Shown piece after piece: positions 1 through 9,311 of a stretch of 64,000 nucleotides of DNA; position 1 is the first letter of the stretch, and every line of letters begins with the position of its first letter. A program made the position numbers and the translations under genes. Source of the DNA: Vibrio sp. SCSIO 43135. Lineage in GTDB: Bacteria > Pseudomonadota > Gammaproteobacteria > Enterobacterales > Vibrionaceae. The stretch covers positions 496,001 through 560,000 of the forward strand of contig NZ_CP071859.1 in assembly GCF_023716665.1 (NCBI RefSeq). Direction: 5' to 3'. Below the pieces are notes generated by a model. It saw nothing but the letters and a program-made list of their open reading frames with translations, was not told where the DNA came from and made no database searches.

Positions 1-143
1 TCGATGCTGCCAATAATACGAAATTGATTACTTGGACCTGAGTGCATGTAAGTAAATAATTTATCTGCGATATAACGGTCTTGAGCAAATGCGGCAGGTA
101 CAGCCAGCATAGAGACTAAAACCATGCAAATCAGTTTTTTCAC
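1..143 (-). CDS. SH3-domain protein (YgiM/TIGR04211-like), 5' part only
   Basis: The first 47 codons of a minus-strand gene that runs off the left edge. The start is GTG at 143-141, preceded on its own strand by AAAGGA about 6 bases upstream. The product begins with a clear signal peptide: KK, then a hydrophobic stretch, then a likely AFA cleavage site near residue 20. Mature sequence follows (QDRYIADKLFTYMHSGPSNQ). The motif with M-H-S-G-P-S-N-Q-F is typical of the start of a bacterial SH3 domain, and this family lies next to the phosphate transporter genes in other Vibrio. Probable role: periplasmic or membrane-anchored SH3 protein of unknown function. The C-terminal membrane segment expected for the family is outside the window. 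Confidence 0.75.
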   Translation of the reverse strand, partial: MKKLICMVLVSMLAVPAAFAQDRYIADKLFTYMHSGPSNQFRIIGSI

Positions 144-223
144 GGTAAATCCTTTAACAGTTTTAATACGTAAAGCGCTTTGTATTTGGCAAATAGTATG
201 AACTTTCTAGGCTAGGTGCAACA

Positions 224-250
224 AAGAAGGGAGGCAAAGCCTCCCTTTAT
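224..250 (-). terminator. Intrinsic terminator after pit
   Basis: Read on the minus strand, a 9-bp GC-rich stem (AAGGGAGGC, triplet loop, GCCTCCCTT) lies about 50 bases after the pit stop codon. It is followed only by the short run TCTTTGTTG, so it is probably of moderate strength. It separates pit from the SH3-domain gene downstream. Confidence 0.75.
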
Positions 251-299
251 GTGCGTTTGAGTCAATAATGACAGTGCGCTTACACAGTGCTGACGGTGT

Positions 300-1562
300 T
301 TATCCGCCAAACATACCTTGGATAGCGTAGAAGAAGACTACTGCTAACAATGCGCCAGCTGGAAGCGTAACAATCCAAGACGCTACAATGTTACGAACTA
401 CGCCTAGGTTTAATGCTGCGATACCACGCGCAAAACCAACACCCAATACCGCACCAACCAGTGTTTGTGTGGTTGAGATAGGCAGACCAGTACCAGACGC
501 CAGTACAACCGTACATGCAGTGGCTAGCTGAGCGGCGAAACCACGGCTCGGTGTTAGCTCGGTGATACCTGTACCAACCGTTGCCATTACTTTGTGACCA
601 AGAGTGGCAAGACCGACAACGATACCAAAACCACCAAGTGGCAGAATCCACCAAGCGATAGTGCTCTTGCCGGTGATTTCACCCATGTGTTCAACAGTAG
701 ATACTACCGCTGATAGAGGGCCAATCGCGTTCGCTACATCGTTAGAACCATGTGCAAATGCCATCGCACATGCTGTGATAACCATTAGTACGCTGAAGAT
801 ACCTTCTACGCCGGCAAATCCGTGGTCGTCTTCGCGGTTAGCAAACTTCTTCTGAATGTATAGGTAACCACCTACCATGATTAAGCCAGATACACCTGCA
901 GACCATAACCAAGCTTCTGTATTGCTTAGGTGTAGGCCAACGTGCTTCAGACCTTTCTTGATGGTTACTAGAGCGATAACCATGGTGGTGATAAACATGT
1001 AAACAGGAACAAAGCGCTTTGCATTAAATAGCGGGTTCTCTGTGTCGAAGATCAGTCGTTGAGCACTAATGAAAATTACATATGCAAAGAAGCCTGAAAT
1101 TACTGGTGTAATGATCCAGCTACCTACAATACCTTGTACGCTGCCCCAATCTACTGCTTCAGTGCCCACAGAAACACATGCGAAACCAATAATGGCACCG
1201 ATGATAGAGTGAGTCGTAGAAACTGGCCAGCCCATGTACGAGGCGAGAAGCAGCCATGTACCTGCTGCCAAAAGCGCAGACATCATACCGAAGACCAGTA
1301 CATCTGGTTGGTCGGCAAATAGAGATGTTTCGATTACACCTTTACGGATAGTGTCGGTTACTTCACCGCCTGCAAGATATGCACCCGCAAATTCAAAGAT
1401 CATCGCAATGATGATCGCTTGTTTCACGGTAAGAGCTTTCGAGCCTACTGAGGTGCCCATTGCGTTCGCAACGTCATTCGCACCAATACCAATAGCCATC
1501 AGAAAACCGAAAGCTGCTGCAACAATAATCAGGACAGTGCCGTAGTTCGCAAGGATATCCAT
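300..1562 (-). CDS. pit: Inorganic phosphate transporter, PiT family
   Basis: A 420-residue inner-membrane permease that couples phosphate (as metal-phosphate) uptake to the proton or cation gradient. The two inverted halves of the PiT fold are plain: signature GANDVANAMG at residues 27-36 is echoed by GSNDVANAIG at 272-281, and PVSTTHSIIG at 113-122 by PISTTQTLVG at 361-370. About ten hydrophobic segments surround a charged cytoplasmic linker near 235-250. Length matches the short bacterial PiT type. The gene lies 130 bp downstream of the PhoU-like gene on the same strand. That is the usual pairing in which the DUF47 protein modulates the transporter, so the two are probably cotranscribed. 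The intervening DNA holds a perfect 20-bp palindrome (1623-1642). Confidence 0.95.
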   Translation of the reverse strand: MDILANYGTVLIIVAAAFGFLMAIGIGANDVANAMGTSVGSKALTVKQAIIIAMIFEFAGAYLAGGEVTDTIRKGVIETSLFADQPDVLVFGMMSALLAAGTWLLLASYMGWPVSTTHSIIGAIIGFACVSVGTEAVDWGSVQGIVGSWIITPVISGFFAYVIFISAQRLIFDTENPLFNAKRFVPVYMFITTMVIALVTIKKGLKHVGLHLSNTEAWLWSAGVSGLIMVGGYLYIQKKFANREDDHGFAGVEGIFSVLMVITACAMAFAHGSNDVANAIGPLSAVVSTVEHMGEITGKSTIAWWILPLGGFGIVVGLATLGHKVMATVGTGITELTPSRGFAAQLATACTVVLASGTGLPISTTQTLVGAVLGVGFARGIAALNLGVVRNIVASWIVTLPAGALLAVVFFYAIQGMFGG

Positions 1563-1592
1563 CGTAATACCTAGTTGTTTGATAACAAGCGG

Positions 1593-1642
1593 AGCAAAAT
1601 TTTGCGCGAGTTGATCCCATCAGCGGTGAATATATTCACCGC
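1593..1642. repeat. Palindromes between the PhoU-like gene and pit
   Basis: A perfect 20-bp palindrome (GCGGTGAATATATTCACCGC, 1623-1642) and a shorter one (GCAAAATTTTGC, 1593-1604) sit in the 130-bp gap upstream of pit. The long one could form a 10-bp hairpin in the shared mRNA or be a dimeric operator. It is not followed by a T-run in either direction, so it does not look like a terminator. Confidence 0.6.
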
Positions 1643-1692
1643 CTAAGCTGACGCACTAAATAATACTCTTCGTTATTTGGTTAACTTATGAT

Positions 1693-2379
1693 TTAAGAGC
1701 GAGAAAGCATCACTTCAAGACGAGCGCCAACACGCTGTGCTTGATCGGCAATGCCGCCTACCCATTCTAGAATTTTGTACAAGAACATGACGTCGATAGG
1801 GTTATGCTCTGATTCAATCGCCATAAGTTGTTGGCGAAGTTGGATCTGCATAGCATCGGTGTCATCTTCAATCACATCCAGTTGATGGATCATTTCAGCC
1901 ACAAGTGTTACTTCACGGCCTTTAAATCCAGTTTCCAATAACTCGTCGAGCTCGTTGATCACTTTCTGCGCTTGGTCTGCTGCATCGAGACAACGTTTTA
2001 CGTACGCGATGAAGTTCTCTTGTAGAGCTGTAGGAATGACTAGTTGACGGCCGTAGACACGACCAGAGATGTCTTTTGCTAGGTTGGCAAGTTTGTCCTG
2101 TTGAGTGAGTAGCTCAAGCATGTCAGTACGATCGACTGGCATGAACAAACCGCGAGGAAGTTTGAGGCGAATTTCGCGCTTTAATACGTCAGCTTCTTTC
2201 TCTAGGTGAGAAATCTGTGCACGAATCTCTGCTGCTTTTTCCCAGTCTCCTTGAGAGGACACTTCGAAAAAGTTAACTAGGTGCGAGCAACACTCGTTTA
2301 CACACACTACGTGACGTTGCAAAGGCTTAATTGGGGACTTTGCAAATAACCCCATAATTGTATTCACTGGCATGGTCAT
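1693..2379 (-). CDS. PhoU-like DUF47 protein (TIGR00153), phosphate transporter partner
   Basis: A 228-residue, largely helical soluble protein of the DUF47/TIGR00153 family, distant relatives of PhoU. The family is characteristically encoded beside a PiT transporter, as here, and is thought to regulate it or act as its cytoplasmic accessory; this role is inferred from context. The sequence is rich in charged heptad-like helices, for example residues 40-75 and 120-165, with acidic residues such as those in VIEDDTDAMQ that resemble the metal-binding E/DxxxD pattern of PhoU. Two in-frame ATGs lie two codons apart (2379 and 2373). The AGG about 4 bases before the first makes either possible. Its promoter must lie in the 199-bp gap shared with the divergent ygiF. 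Confidence 0.9.
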   Translation of the reverse strand: MTMPVNTIMGLFAKSPIKPLQRHVVCVNECCSHLVNFFEVSSQGDWEKAAEIRAQISHLEKEADVLKREIRLKLPRGLFMPVDRTDMLELLTQQDKLANLAKDISGRVYGRQLVIPTALQENFIAYVKRCLDAADQAQKVINELDELLETGFKGREVTLVAEMIHQLDVIEDDTDAMQIQLRQQLMAIESEHNPIDVMFLYKILEWVGGIADQAQRVGARLEVMLSRS

Positions 2380-2578
2380 TCAACCTAATAAATATAACCT
2401 TAAAAGAACATACACCATTTCGTGGCGAAATGTTGAACGATGGCTATAAAGGCGCGCATGTTAACGCATTAAATCCCTCTTTAAAACTGTTTTAGATCAT
2501 CATTCGGGCGATATTTGTCACTTGCTCAGTAAAGAAATAGGCAATATCCTGTTCCTATCTGCTTTGAAAGGTAAAACT

Positions 2579-4096
2579 ATGGAAACCGAGATAGAACTGA
2601 AGTTTTTTGTTTCTCCTGATTTTTCAGCAACATTGCGTGAAAAAATCGCTGAAACGAAAGTACTTCAGCACAGTTGTCGTGAGCTAGGAAATACTTACTT
2701 TGATACGCCGGACAATTGGCTGCGCCAGCATGACACAGGGCTTCGAATTCGACGCTTTGATGATGTGTTTGTTCAAACGGTAAAAACCTCTGGTCGCGTC
2801 GTCGCTGGGTTACACCAAAGACCTGAATACAATGCAGAGCACACCTGCAATGAACCACAACTCTCGCTTCACCCTGCAGATATTTGGCCATCAGGCCGAG
2901 ATATCGATACGCTTCAATCTCAACTCATTGCCCTTTTTTCGACCAATTTCACTCGTGAGCAATGGCTGGTGGGTATGGCTGATGGTAGCCAAGTGGAAAT
3001 TGCGTTCGACCAAGGTGCAGTGATAGCCGGTGACAAAGAAGAGCCCGTTTGCGAAGTCGAGTTTGAACTTAAGTCAGGCCAAACCGATGCACTGTTTACG
3101 TTAGCGCGCATGTTTAATGAAGACGGTGGTATGCGTTTAGGTAACCTAAGTAAGGCTGCGAAAGGGTATCGATTGGCTTATGACCACAAAGGTGATGATG
3201 TACAACCGCTTTCTCTTGTTGATACGGATAAAAATGACACGGTTGAATCGTGCTTTATTCACTCGCTAGAACATGCACTTTCACATTGGCATCGCCATGA
3301 GCAAATTTATACCGAGCAAGAGTCGGTGGCAGCACTGCACGAAATCAGCCACGCATTGAGCTTTATCCGCCAAACCTTAACTATTTATGGTGGGATAGTT
3401 CCACGTCGAGCGAGTGCGATATTGCGCCAAGAGCTTAAGTGGTTAGAGCAAGAATTAGTATGGTTGAAGTCATACGATTATCTTGAGGATTTGCTGGAAG
3501 ATAAAGGCCACGTGCTGCGTAAACTTGATGCGAGAAAGTTCCTAGTGGGTGAACTGAAGCTGTTGAAAGAAGAACTTCCTACTCGGGAAGAGAATCTACA
3601 GCTGCTGTCGTCGGCTCGCTATACTGGTTTATTGCTTGATTTAAGTCGTTGGATTCTTACTCGAGGTTGGCAGCCGTTTTTGGACGATAAAGCTCGTGAA
3701 CAAATGGCGCTCAACATTCAGCATTTTTCTGAGAAGCAGCTTGATAGAACATGGGCTGAACTGATGGAAGCTTTTCCACCAGAAAGGGTGTTGAGTAGTG
3801 ATGAATATGTTGAGCAGCAATACCGCTTAATGCGCAATCTATATACGGGTGTTGGTTTCGCTAGCTTATACGATTCAGAAGAGCGTAATAGCTTTAGGCT
3901 TCCTTGGGCAGACTTAATGCAAGGGATTGATGACCTTCTGATGCTTAAGCCATTAGAGAAGCTAGTGGGTAAGCTAGAAGGAGAGGAGCAAGAGCAGCTA
4001 CAACGTTGGCTAGTTCGTCAAGAGACCTCAATCTTGCACGCTATGGAGCAGACTCGCTTAATCAGCGTAGAAGCTGAACCGTACTGGCGAGATTAA
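2579..4096 (+). CDS. ygiF: Inorganic triphosphatase, CYTH-CHAD protein YgiF
   Basis: A 505-residue cytoplasmic protein. The N-terminal CYTH domain (about 1-195) opens with the diagnostic EIELK (ExExK) at residues 4-8, which coordinates metal and triphosphate. The C-terminal CHAD domain (about 220-500) is helical and histidine-rich near its start (HSLEHALSHWHRHEQ), suited to binding polyphosphate. The E. coli homologue hydrolyses inorganic triphosphate. The ATG at 2579 is preferred over an in-frame TTG 57 bases upstream: it has AAAGG 6-7 bases before it, and the CYTH motif begins immediately after it. Its stop overlaps the stop of the convergent ion-channel gene by a few bases, and its terminator lies inside that gene. 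Confidence 0.92.
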   Translation: METEIELKFFVSPDFSATLREKIAETKVLQHSCRELGNTYFDTPDNWLRQHDTGLRIRRFDDVFVQTVKTSGRVVAGLHQRPEYNAEHTCNEPQLSLHPADIWPSGRDIDTLQSQLIALFSTNFTREQWLVGMADGSQVEIAFDQGAVIAGDKEEPVCEVEFELKSGQTDALFTLARMFNEDGGMRLGNLSKAAKGYRLAYDHKGDDVQPLSLVDTDKNDTVESCFIHSLEHALSHWHRHEQIYTEQESVAALHEISHALSFIRQTLTIYGGIVPRRASAILRQELKWLEQELVWLKSYDYLEDLLEDKGHVLRKLDARKFLVGELKLLKEELPTREENLQLLSSARYTGLLLDLSRWILTRGWQPFLDDKAREQMALNIQHFSEKQLDRTWAELMEAFPPERVLSSDEYVEQQYRLMRNLYTGVGFASLYDSEERNSFRLPWADLMQGIDDLLMLKPLEKLVGKLEGEEQEQLQRWLVRQETSILHAMEQTRLISVEAEPYWRD

Positions 4097-4887
4097 TCTT
4101 CAGAAATAGGACGCGATGACGTCCTATTTTTTTGTCCATCGTTTTGTTTTTCTTCAAGTGCTGATAAGCGCTGCAGAATCTCTTCTTGTTGGCTGACAAG
4201 TTTCAACAGCAGACGTTCTTTGTTTTCAGAACGTTCATTTTGCTGTTTGGTCGGTGAGGTGATCAGTGACGTGATCAAGCCCGAAATCATACCGAACAAT
4301 CCCACCCCGCAAAGAATTAACCCTGAAGCCAGCACTTTACCAGCGTCGGTTACAGGGAAGTGATCACCGTACCCAACGGTAGAAATCGTGACCAGAGCCC
4401 ACCACAATGCATCGCCTCCAGATTGGATGTTAGCGGCGGGGTTTTTGCCTTCGATAAACAACATCATGCTTGAGCCTATGGTTAGCAGCATAACCAACAG
4501 CAGTAATATAGAAGCTAGGGTGGTTTCTCGGCGATTTGTGATTAACTGCGAAATGATCAATTTACTGGATCGAATCACTAATACGACGCGCAGAATATGG
4601 AATAAGCGCGCGTAACGTAGCGGCTCGATCATGGGAATGCTGGCGAGAAAGTCTATCCAATGCCGTTGCATGAATTTCATACGATCTGTGGATCGGATCA
4701 AATCTATGCTCAGTTGTAAGATGAAAATACTACAGATAACGAAATCGAGGCCGATGAGAACTTGTCGAGCCTGATCGCTAATTGGAACAAACAGCAGGCC
4801 AGAGATCACAAATAGCGCCATGAATGACAGAATAAGTGACAGCAAGCTCATCGGTTTGGTGTTGTCTTTGATATCATCTTTATTCAT
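4093..4887 (-). CDS. Voltage-gated-type potassium ion channel protein
   Basis: A 264-residue inner-membrane protein with the S1-S6 layout of a small potassium channel. The selectivity filter TVGYGD is at residues 170-175, after a pore helix (DALWWALVTIS) and before a glycine-rich S6 (ILCGVGLFGMISGLITSLI). An S4-like helix near 88-108 carries arginines at irregular spacing (RYARLFHILRVVLVIRS), fewer than in classic voltage sensors, so gating by voltage is uncertain. A cytoplasmic tail (about 213-250) is charged and heptad-like (LLLKLVSQQEEILQRLSALEEKQ), a probable tetramerising coiled coil. The ATG at 4887 has a poor ribosome site. The gene is transcribed divergently from the chemoreceptor and convergently with ygiF. 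Confidence 0.88.
   Translation of the reverse strand: MNKDDIKDNTKPMSLLSLILSFMALFVISGLLFVPISDQARQVLIGLDFVICSIFILQLSIDLIRSTDRMKFMQRHWIDFLASIPMIEPLRYARLFHILRVVLVIRSSKLIISQLITNRRETTLASILLLLVMLLTIGSSMMLFIEGKNPAANIQSGGDALWWALVTISTVGYGDHFPVTDAGKVLASGLILCGVGLFGMISGLITSLITSPTKQQNERSENKERLLLKLVSQQEEILQRLSALEEKQNDGQKNRTSSRPISED
4104..4133 (+). terminator. ygiF terminator embedded in the convergent channel gene
   Basis: A 10-bp perfect stem (AAATAGGACG / CGTCCTATTT) with a 6-base loop, followed by a T-run, starts 8 bases after the ygiF stop. It lies wholly inside the last codons of the opposite-strand channel gene, so that gene's C-terminal codons are constrained by the hairpin. Confidence 0.85.
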
Positions 4888-5028
4888 ACGAGGCTCGAAA
4901 TAAATAGCAGACCTAATTTGAGTCGTTCAGGGCAGTCAGTGTTGTGGCGTAGATAATTTATATCACTAAGTAGCAGTAAGAGTGAAAAATTGTTGCTAGA
5001 AAGTGGGCAAACGAGTGGAGAAAGGATA

Positions 5029-6285
5029 ATGGCAAAAATGGCATTTAAGCCATGGGAACGAGTGATTACGGATATTCGTCTCGTGCCTAAAATGGTGATG
5101 CTAATGGTGTTCAGTACGGTGCTGATCATTGCTAAGCAGTTATGGGATGCGAGTACGTTTTATGATTCATTGGTTGCCGCGACGCAAAATACAGAGGTCG
5201 CACAGCAACATTATGAAGCGTATTTAGTACAAGTGGCGTGGCAAACCGCGATAATGATCATCGTATTTGTGGTGTTATTGCTTGCAGCAGCGCGCATTAT
5301 GCTTCGCCAAACCCAATACCTCAGCCAGTCCATTCAGCAGATGGCGAGCAAAGATCTGTCAGTTGAAATTTCGATGGATTGTAAAGATGAGTACGGTGAC
5401 GTCGCTCGTGAGCTAGAAAAGACACGCCGTCAATTACAAGAAATGATTAAGATGCAGGTGGAGTCTTCGCAGGAACTCGCAACGCTGACGGAAGTCATGA
5501 CTCTTAGCATGTCTGAAACTAAAGAATCGGCGCAAGAAGAATTCAATGAAATCGATCAGCTAGCAACGGCGATGAGCGAAATGAGTTCAACAGTTCAAAC
5601 CGTTGCCGACCATGCGCAAAATGCATCTAGTTTGACGGAAAGTGCGTCTGGTCAAGCGCAGACAGGTCAACAATTTGTTCGCGGTACCATCACCAAAATG
5701 AGTGAGCTTTCAAGCGATATTTCTTCTTCAGCACAAGCTGTAAACGAGGTTGAAGAGCGCGTTGAATCGATTGGCAGCGTAGTAGGGACTATTCAAGGCA
5801 TTTCTGAGCAGACAAACTTGCTGGCACTTAATGCTGCAATTGAAGCGGCACGCGCGGGTGAAGCTGGCCGAGGTTTTGCTGTCGTAGCCGATGAAGTGCG
5901 TAACTTAGCTCAACGTACTCAACAAGCAACAGTGGAGATCCAAGAAATGATTTCTCAGCTGCAAACAAGTGCGTCGTCAGCAGTTGAGCTGATGGAGAAA
6001 AGTGTTGTCGAAGCTGCTGAAGGTGTAGAACTTGTGACTAACGCTGGCAGTGAGTTAGATGGCATTGTGAGTCAAGTTACTCAAATTAATGATATGAACT
6101 TCCAAATTGCGACGGCTGCGGGTCAACAGAGTAGTGTAGCGGAAGAGATGAACCAGAATCTGACCAATGTTCGTGAGCTGGTGGAAGCGTCAGTGACTGT
6201 GGTGACAGAGCTGCTCGAAACGTCAGAAATCATGCAGAACAACGCAGAAGAGCTGGATCGTAAGATCACATCGTTCAAGGTCTAA
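5029..6285 (+). CDS. Methyl-accepting chemotaxis protein with minimal periplasmic part
   Basis: A 418-residue chemoreceptor. Two membrane helices (about 21-38 and 73-92) enclose a loop of only about 35 residues, too short for a normal periplasmic sensor domain. A HAMP-like segment follows (about 92-145), then a long coiled-coil signalling domain. The near-invariant CheA/CheW-binding hairpin tip is present ([20 protein letters not shown], then [20 protein letters not shown]). The ATG at 5029 is chosen over an in-frame TTG at 4990 because GGAG lies 8 bases before it and a hydrophobic N-terminus follows. The ligand is unknown; the receptor may sense membrane state or energy, or need a partner. 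A strong terminator follows, so it is probably monocistronic. Confidence 0.92.
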   Translation: MAKMAFKPWERVITDIRLVPKMVMLMVFSTVLIIAKQLWDASTFYDSLVAATQNTEVAQQHYEAYLVQVAWQTAIMIIVFVVLLLAAARIMLRQTQYLSQSIQQMASKDLSVEISMDCKDEYGDVARELEKTRRQLQEMIKMQVESSQELATLTEVMTLSMSETKESAQEEFNEIDQLATAMSEMSSTVQTVADHAQNASSLTESASGQAQTGQQFVRGTITKMSELSSDISSSAQAVNEVEERVESIGSVVGTIQGISEQTNLLALNAAIEAARAGEAGRGFAVVADEVRNLAQRTQQATVEIQEMISQLQTSASSAVELMEKSVVEAAEGVELVTNAGSELDGIVSQVTQINDMNFQIATAAGQQSSVAEEMNQNLTNVRELVEASVTVVTELLETSEIMQNNAEELDRKITSFKV

Positions 6286-6307
6286 TTCCATACTATTAAT
6301 GCAGTTA

Positions 6308-6340
6308 AAACGCCTACTTAGTGTTAAGTAGGCGTTTTTT
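6308..6340 (+). terminator. Terminator after the chemoreceptor
   Basis: A 12-bp stem (AACGCCTACTTA / TAAGTAGGCGTT) with loop GTGT, directly followed by T residues, 23 bases after the stop codon. Confidence 0.92.
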
Positions 6341-6392
6341 ATGCCCGTAAGTTTGATATAACTACGGTTATCACTTAGCACAAGGAAGAATC

Positions 6393-9239
6393 ATGCAATT
6401 GCCTTCGGAGTTACAGTCTCATTCTCAAACCGCTGTTGAGTCTCTTTTGAACCAATTTCCAGATGCATTTCAATCATGGACTCAAACTCGTAAAGACGAG
6501 CTGAAGTACATCGCAGGGCTTAGCCAGTTTGTCGTTGAAGTTTTGTCTCGTGATGAACATTTGGCGCAGCAGTTGCCAGACATGTTATCCGAGAAACAGC
6601 GAAGTGAGCACTATCGAGAGCGTTTGGCCGCTTTGTTGGCTAATTGCAGTGATGAAATGAGTGGGCATCGTGTTCTGCGCCAATTCCGTAATCGTGAAAT
6701 GGCCTATATTGCTTGGCGTGATTTCACTCAAATGTGGCCTCTAGAGCAAAGCCTTGAACATCTATCTAGCTTAGCTGAAGCAATGATCTTCGAAACTTAT
6801 CGTTGGCAATATGAAGCGTGTTGTAAAGAGTGGGGTACGCCATGCAACGAGCAAGGCGAAGCTCAACCAATGCTGATTATCGGTATGGGCAAGCTGGGTG
6901 GTGGTGAGCTGAACTTTTCTTCTGATATCGACCTGATCTTTACCTACCCCGAGAACGGCGAAACTCAAGGTGCCCGCCGTAGCATTGCTAATGCTCAGTT
7001 TTTCACTCGCTTAGGACAGCGAGTGATTAAAGCGCTCGATCAACAGACCTTTGATGGCTTTTGCTATCGCGTCGACATGCGATTGCGTCCATTTGGCGAG
7101 AGTGGCCCGCTCGTAATGAGCTATGCAGCTTTGGAAGATTACTATCAAGAACAGGGTCGGGATTGGGAGCGTTACGCGATGATTAAAGCACGCGTAATGG
7201 GCAGTGAAATGTACCCTGAGTACCAAGAACTGCGTCAAATGCTAAGACCATTCGTGTTCCGTCGCTATATCGACTTTAGTGCTATTCAATCGCTGCGCCG
7301 TATGAAGTCAATGATCAGCAGTGAAGTTAGGCGCCGCGGTTTAAGCAATAATATTAAACTCGGAGCCGGTGGCATTCGAGAAATTGAGTTTATTGCTCAG
7401 GTGTTCCAGCTAATTCGCGGTGGTCGAGAGCCAAGTCTGCGTGGGCGAGGCCTATTACAAACCTTGCAAGCGATCAAAGAACTGCAGCAGCTTGAAGAGA
7501 AAGAAGTCGATAACCTGACGCAAAGCTACCTCTTTTTACGTCGTTTAGAAAACCTACTTCAGGCAATGGCCGACAAACAAACTCAGACCTTACCAGATTC
7601 TGAAGTAGAACAGTTGAAGTTAGCCGTCGCGATGGGCTATCAGGATTGGCCTTCGCTTGTTGAAGATGTGAAACGGTATATGGCCCAAGTCCATGTGGTG
7701 TTTGAACAATTAATCGGTGACGATGAGGAAGAAGCCGGTACTATTGAGCCTTTCTACCACGAGCTCTGGGATATGGCTCATAAGCCTGACGTGATAGAGC
7801 ATATTCTGCAGACCGACATTACTAGCGACGAACCAAGCTCGCTGGCAAAGACCATTATTCAGTTTAAAAAAGACTTAGCAAAGAAAACCTTAGGGCCTAG
7901 AGGACGAGAAGTTCTGAATCGTCTTATGCCTAAGGTGTTTCACGCTATTTTCTCCCATAAGGATGCTAAATTTGGTCTAAGTCGTGTCCTCCATCTACTA
8001 CATAAAATAGTTACTCGAACGACTTACCTTGAACTACTAGAAGAGCATCCTGCAGCCCTAGTGCAGTTAGTTCGACTCTGTACCGCAAGCCCTATGATTT
8101 CAGAGCAATTAGGTCGCTACCCAATTCTTCTGGATGAGCTTATCGATCCTCAGCAGCTATACAACCCTGTGCCATTAGAGTCTTACAAAACTGAACTACG
8201 AGACTATTTGGCTCGAATTCCGGAAGATGACATGGAGCAGCAAATGGAAGCGCTGCGTCAATTCAAACAAATTTGTATTCTCCGGATTGCTGCTGCTGAC
8301 ATTGCAGAAGTGTTGCCTGTAATGAAAGTGAGCGACCACCTGACTTATCTTGCTGAGGCGATTGTTGAGTCCGTGGTACATCAGGCGTGGCAGCAAATGG
8401 CAGAAAAATATGGTGAACCTACTCATATTAAAGATAGGGAAGGTAAAGGGTTCGCTGTGGTTGGGTACGGGAAAGTTGGTGGCTGGGAGCTAGGTTATAA
8501 CTCTGATCTCGACATCGTATTTATGCATGATTGCCCTGTGAGTGCTTACACCGATGGCAAGAAAGAAATTGATGGCAGACAGTTTTACCTTCGATTAGCC
8601 CAGCGCATCATCCATATCTTTTCGACTCGTACAGCATCAGGCATTTTGTATGAAGTTGACACTCGTTTGAGACCTTCTGGTGCTTCTGGTTTATTGGTGA
8701 GTCCAACCGAAGCCTTTGACGAATATCAGCATAATGATGCATGGACATGGGAACATCAGGCGCTAGTCCGCGCCCGTATGATTTACGGAGATGCGCCACT
8801 ACAACAAGCGTTTGCAAAAACGCGCAGTGACATCATGTGTTTAGAGCGTGATGAGGCTAAGTTGAAAAAAGACGTCGTGGACATGAGGCTCAAAATGCGT
8901 GATCACTTAGGGGGCAAGAAAGCGGGTCGTTTTATGCTCAAGCAGGACCCCGGTGGTATTACCGATGTTGAGTTCCTCGCTCAATATTTGGTTCTGAACT
9001 ACAGTCATCAGAAACCGAAATTAACACGTTGGTCTGACAATGTTCGTATCTTTGAATCTATGATGGCTCAAGGAGTGCTTGAAGAAGAGCAAGCTATGGC
9101 ATTAACTCACGCCTATACCACTTTGCGTGATGAAATCCACCACCGAAATTTACTCAACCTCGATGCTGATGTAGCGGAAGACAAGTATCAACGTGAGCGT
9201 CAGGTGGTCATTCAAGTTTGGAATCAGTGGTTAGGTTAA
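6393..9239 (+). CDS. glnE: Bifunctional glutamine synthetase adenylyltransferase/deadenylase
   Basis: A 948-residue cytoplasmic enzyme that adds or removes AMP on glutamine synthetase under control of PII and glutamine. It has the expected two nucleotidyltransferase domains. The N-terminal deadenylating one shows [15 protein letters not shown] (residues 169-183; metal-binding Asp178 and Asp180). The C-terminal adenylylating one shows [15 protein letters not shown] with Asp705 and Asp707. Length matches E. coli GlnE (946). The start ATG at 6393 has AAGGAAG about 6 bases upstream. The gene follows the chemoreceptor terminator and precedes hldE by 72 bp, the same glnE-hldE order as in enterobacteria. 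No truncation is seen. Confidence 0.97.
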   Translation: MQLPSELQSHSQTAVESLLNQFPDAFQSWTQTRKDELKYIAGLSQFVVEVLSRDEHLAQQLPDMLSEKQRSEHYRERLAALLANCSDEMSGHRVLRQFRNREMAYIAWRDFTQMWPLEQSLEHLSSLAEAMIFETYRWQYEACCKEWGTPCNEQGEAQPMLIIGMGKLGGGELNFSSDIDLIFTYPENGETQGARRSIANAQFFTRLGQRVIKALDQQTFDGFCYRVDMRLRPFGESGPLVMSYAALEDYYQEQGRDWERYAMIKARVMGSEMYPEYQELRQMLRPFVFRRYIDFSAIQSLRRMKSMISSEVRRRGLSNNIKLGAGGIREIEFIAQVFQLIRGGREPSLRGRGLLQTLQAIKELQQLEEKEVDNLTQSYLFLRRLENLLQAMADKQTQTLPDSEVEQLKLAVAMGYQDWPSLVEDVKRYMAQVHVVFEQLIGDDEEEAGTIEPFYHELWDMAHKPDVIEHILQTDITSDEPSSLAKTIIQFKKDLAKKTLGPRGREVLNRLMPKVFHAIFSHKDAKFGLSRVLHLLHKIVTRTTYLELLEEHPAALVQLVRLCTASPMISEQLGRYPILLDELIDPQQLYNPVPLESYKTELRDYLARIPEDDMEQQMEALRQFKQICILRIAAADIAEVLPVMKVSDHLTYLAEAIVESVVHQAWQQMAEKYGEPTHIKDREGKGFAVVGYGKVGGWELGYNSDLDIVFMHDCPVSAYTDGKKEIDGRQFYLRLAQRIIHIFSTRTASGILYEVDTRLRPSGASGLLVSPTEAFDEYQHNDAWTWEHQALVRARMIYGDAPLQQAFAKTRSDIMCLERDEAKLKKDVVDMRLKMRDHLGGKKAGRFMLKQDPGGITDVEFLAQYLVLNYSHQKPKLTRWSDNVRIFESMMAQGVLEEEQAMALTHAYTTLRDEIHHRNLLNLDADVAEDKYQRERQVVIQVWNQWLG

Positions 9240-9311
9240 TGCTAAGCAAACATTTAGTGACAAAAATCCCTGTGTTACACTTCGCCTTGTATTGAATTTT
9301 GGAGATCCACA

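Noticed and set aside
391..1545. Several open frames opposite or out of frame within pit
   Set aside because: They lie inside a well-supported transporter gene, have no ribosome sites and give proteins of biased composition with no family resemblance.
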